A stretch of DNA of 64,000 bases from Epiperipatus broadwayi (lineage: Eukaryota; Onychophora; Udeonychophora; Euonychophora; Peripatidae): assembly GCA_028023455.1 (NCBI GenBank), contig JAQFVV010012404.1:15985000-16048999 (forward strand), in the 5' to 3' direction. Of this stretch, positions 62,781 through 64,000 are shown in pieces. The position numbers were made by a program, and so were the translations under genes. The notes beneath the pieces were generated by a model, which did not search any database, had not been told where the DNA came from, and worked only from the letters and a program-made list of their open reading frames with translations. How positions within the stretch are numbered: position 1 is the stretch's first letter; every line of letters starts with the position of its first letter.

Positions 62781-64000
62781 CAATCTTTTTGAATACTGCC
62801 ATGTTTAAAACAGAACATCAAAATAAATAATTTTTAACAAATTTTATAAAATGAATATGGCATTTTACTATATTATCATATATCCATGACACATTCTATT
62901 GCTATTATTATAACTAAAATGATTATTAATAGTAATTCAACCCATAATTTCATCACCCTGTTATTTTTTAAAATATTTAACTATAAACAAAATATTAACT
63001 TTAGCAAACAACAACAACAAAATATTATAACTTTTTAAAAAACAAAAAACAAATCTAAGCACAAAATTTATTTGTTATATTATATATATATATAATAATG
63101 TGAGAGTACCACATGAGCCTCATGTAAAACAATATGTGTTCTTTGTGAATTTAACTGTGCCTATATCGAATCAACAGATATAAATAACTTACACCTATCT
63201 TAAGCTTTTCATGTATCAGCTATATACACAAACTAGTTAGTATTAAAAGAATAATTCTAAAAATGAATAATTCTAGTTTGTTTATACACACACATAAATA
63301 AATGTTTCCAACTAATAGTATTTTTTATTAACCAAAACTTGACATTTGACAAAGCCTTAAGTCAACATTGCATTTTTATCAGTTGAAACAAAGAAAATAA
63401 ATGTTTGGGGTTCATTACAAATTGTATGTTTTAAACAATAGAGCATGAACATGATTATGTGATATGCTTTGCAGAAATTAATCCAGTATAAAAACAAACT
63501 AATATTGTTATAACAATAATCTTCTATTTAGTTATCAAGGCAAGAACTACGTCTGTAAATTTAAATGTGTTTGAATTTAGAACACATTTAAGAAAAAAAA
63601 GAAGATTCAATATTTTAAAACCCGCTTCAAGTAATTAATTTACTGCCTTTTAATATTATAAAGAACTATAAAAAAATAATAATTGAAATTGACAAGGTTA
63701 TAAGAGATATCAACGTCTTCGAAATGAGTTTTCAAAATATATATTTAAGAAGACAAAAATTTATAAAGATGTTCTCTGGCTAGACAATTTATGCCAAGGA
63801 TTTCTGCTGATGTTTTAAACCTGAACATGTAAATTTATTCCTACTTAATGCCTAAAATATAATCATCGTAATTCTCATTTAAAAAGCTGCCTTAATAATG
63901 GAGTATTATATTAAAGAAGATGTTAAATATTTTACTATGCAAATATTTAAAAAAATGAATATCTGGATTGCCTCTTCGAAGGATGATCAATGAACTTTAT
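62781..64000. other. AT-rich, nothing recognised
   Basis: Contains a TA tract near 63081-63094. I looked on the minus strand for the peroxidase distal-His exon and found no frame with acceptor, donor and motif. Confidence 0.45.

Noticed and set aside
42060-64000. Search for the distal-His exon of the peroxidase
   Set aside because: No minus-strand frame with the DHD-type motif and splice sites was found; I prefer to leave the 5' part open.

Overview
The window is eukaryotic nuclear DNA: extremely AT-rich, with spliced coding exons separated by very large introns and filled with transposable-element debris. It most resembles a large, repeat-rich invertebrate genome. The LINE family, the Penelope-like elements and the gene fit an arthropod (perhaps a chelicerate) or a mollusc; the sequence alone does not settle it. 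Nothing bacterial or viral-genome-like is present.

One host gene is recognisable, on the minus strand: an animal haem peroxidase of the peroxidasin / chorion-peroxidase type. Three exons (42052-41945, 17517-16803, 6328-6159) join in phase through GT-AG introns of about 24.4 kb and 10.5 kb. Together they encode about 331 residues of the catalytic domain, including the distal Arg and haem-linking Glu motif, the proximal His and the conserved Asn motif. The distal-His (upstream) and C-terminal (downstream) exons were not found, so the gene is partial here and its introns are at least this long.

Layout. 0-6 kb: an unassigned, less AT-rich stretch, then a 340-bp palindrome, a 0.8-kb fold-back and an inverted tandem array of ~310-bp units. 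6.2 kb: peroxidase exon. 6.5-11.2 kb: copy A of an unidentified ~4.5-kb repeat. 11-17 kb: featureless intron with a tandem duplication, then the main exon. 19-21.6 kb: a LINE copy whose reverse-transcriptase core is deleted. 23.9-28.6 kb: a 4.75-kb fold-back element with sub-repeated arms and an RTE 3' fragment inside it. 29.9-35.4 kb: a Gypsy-like LTR element with ~2-kb LTRs and only gag. 35.4-35.75 kb: a perfect 83-bp hairpin between identical 33-bp direct repeats. 35.8-40.3 kb: copy B of the 4.5-kb repeat. 41.9 kb: peroxidase exon. 44.5-46.7 kb: a palindromic MITE and LINE remnants. 50.6-58.5 kb: a cluster of Penelope-like element remains, including a head-to-head palindrome split by a 3.0-kb LTR-like insertion. 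59.8-62.8 kb: another palindromic repeat and a 5'-truncated LINE.

The recurring theme is inverted duplication: at least seven head-to-head structures of very different type and age lie in or upstream of the introns of one gene. Transcribed through, they would form long RNA hairpins. Coordinates of degenerate repeats are approximate; those of exons, LTR ends, target duplications and the hairpin were read base by base.
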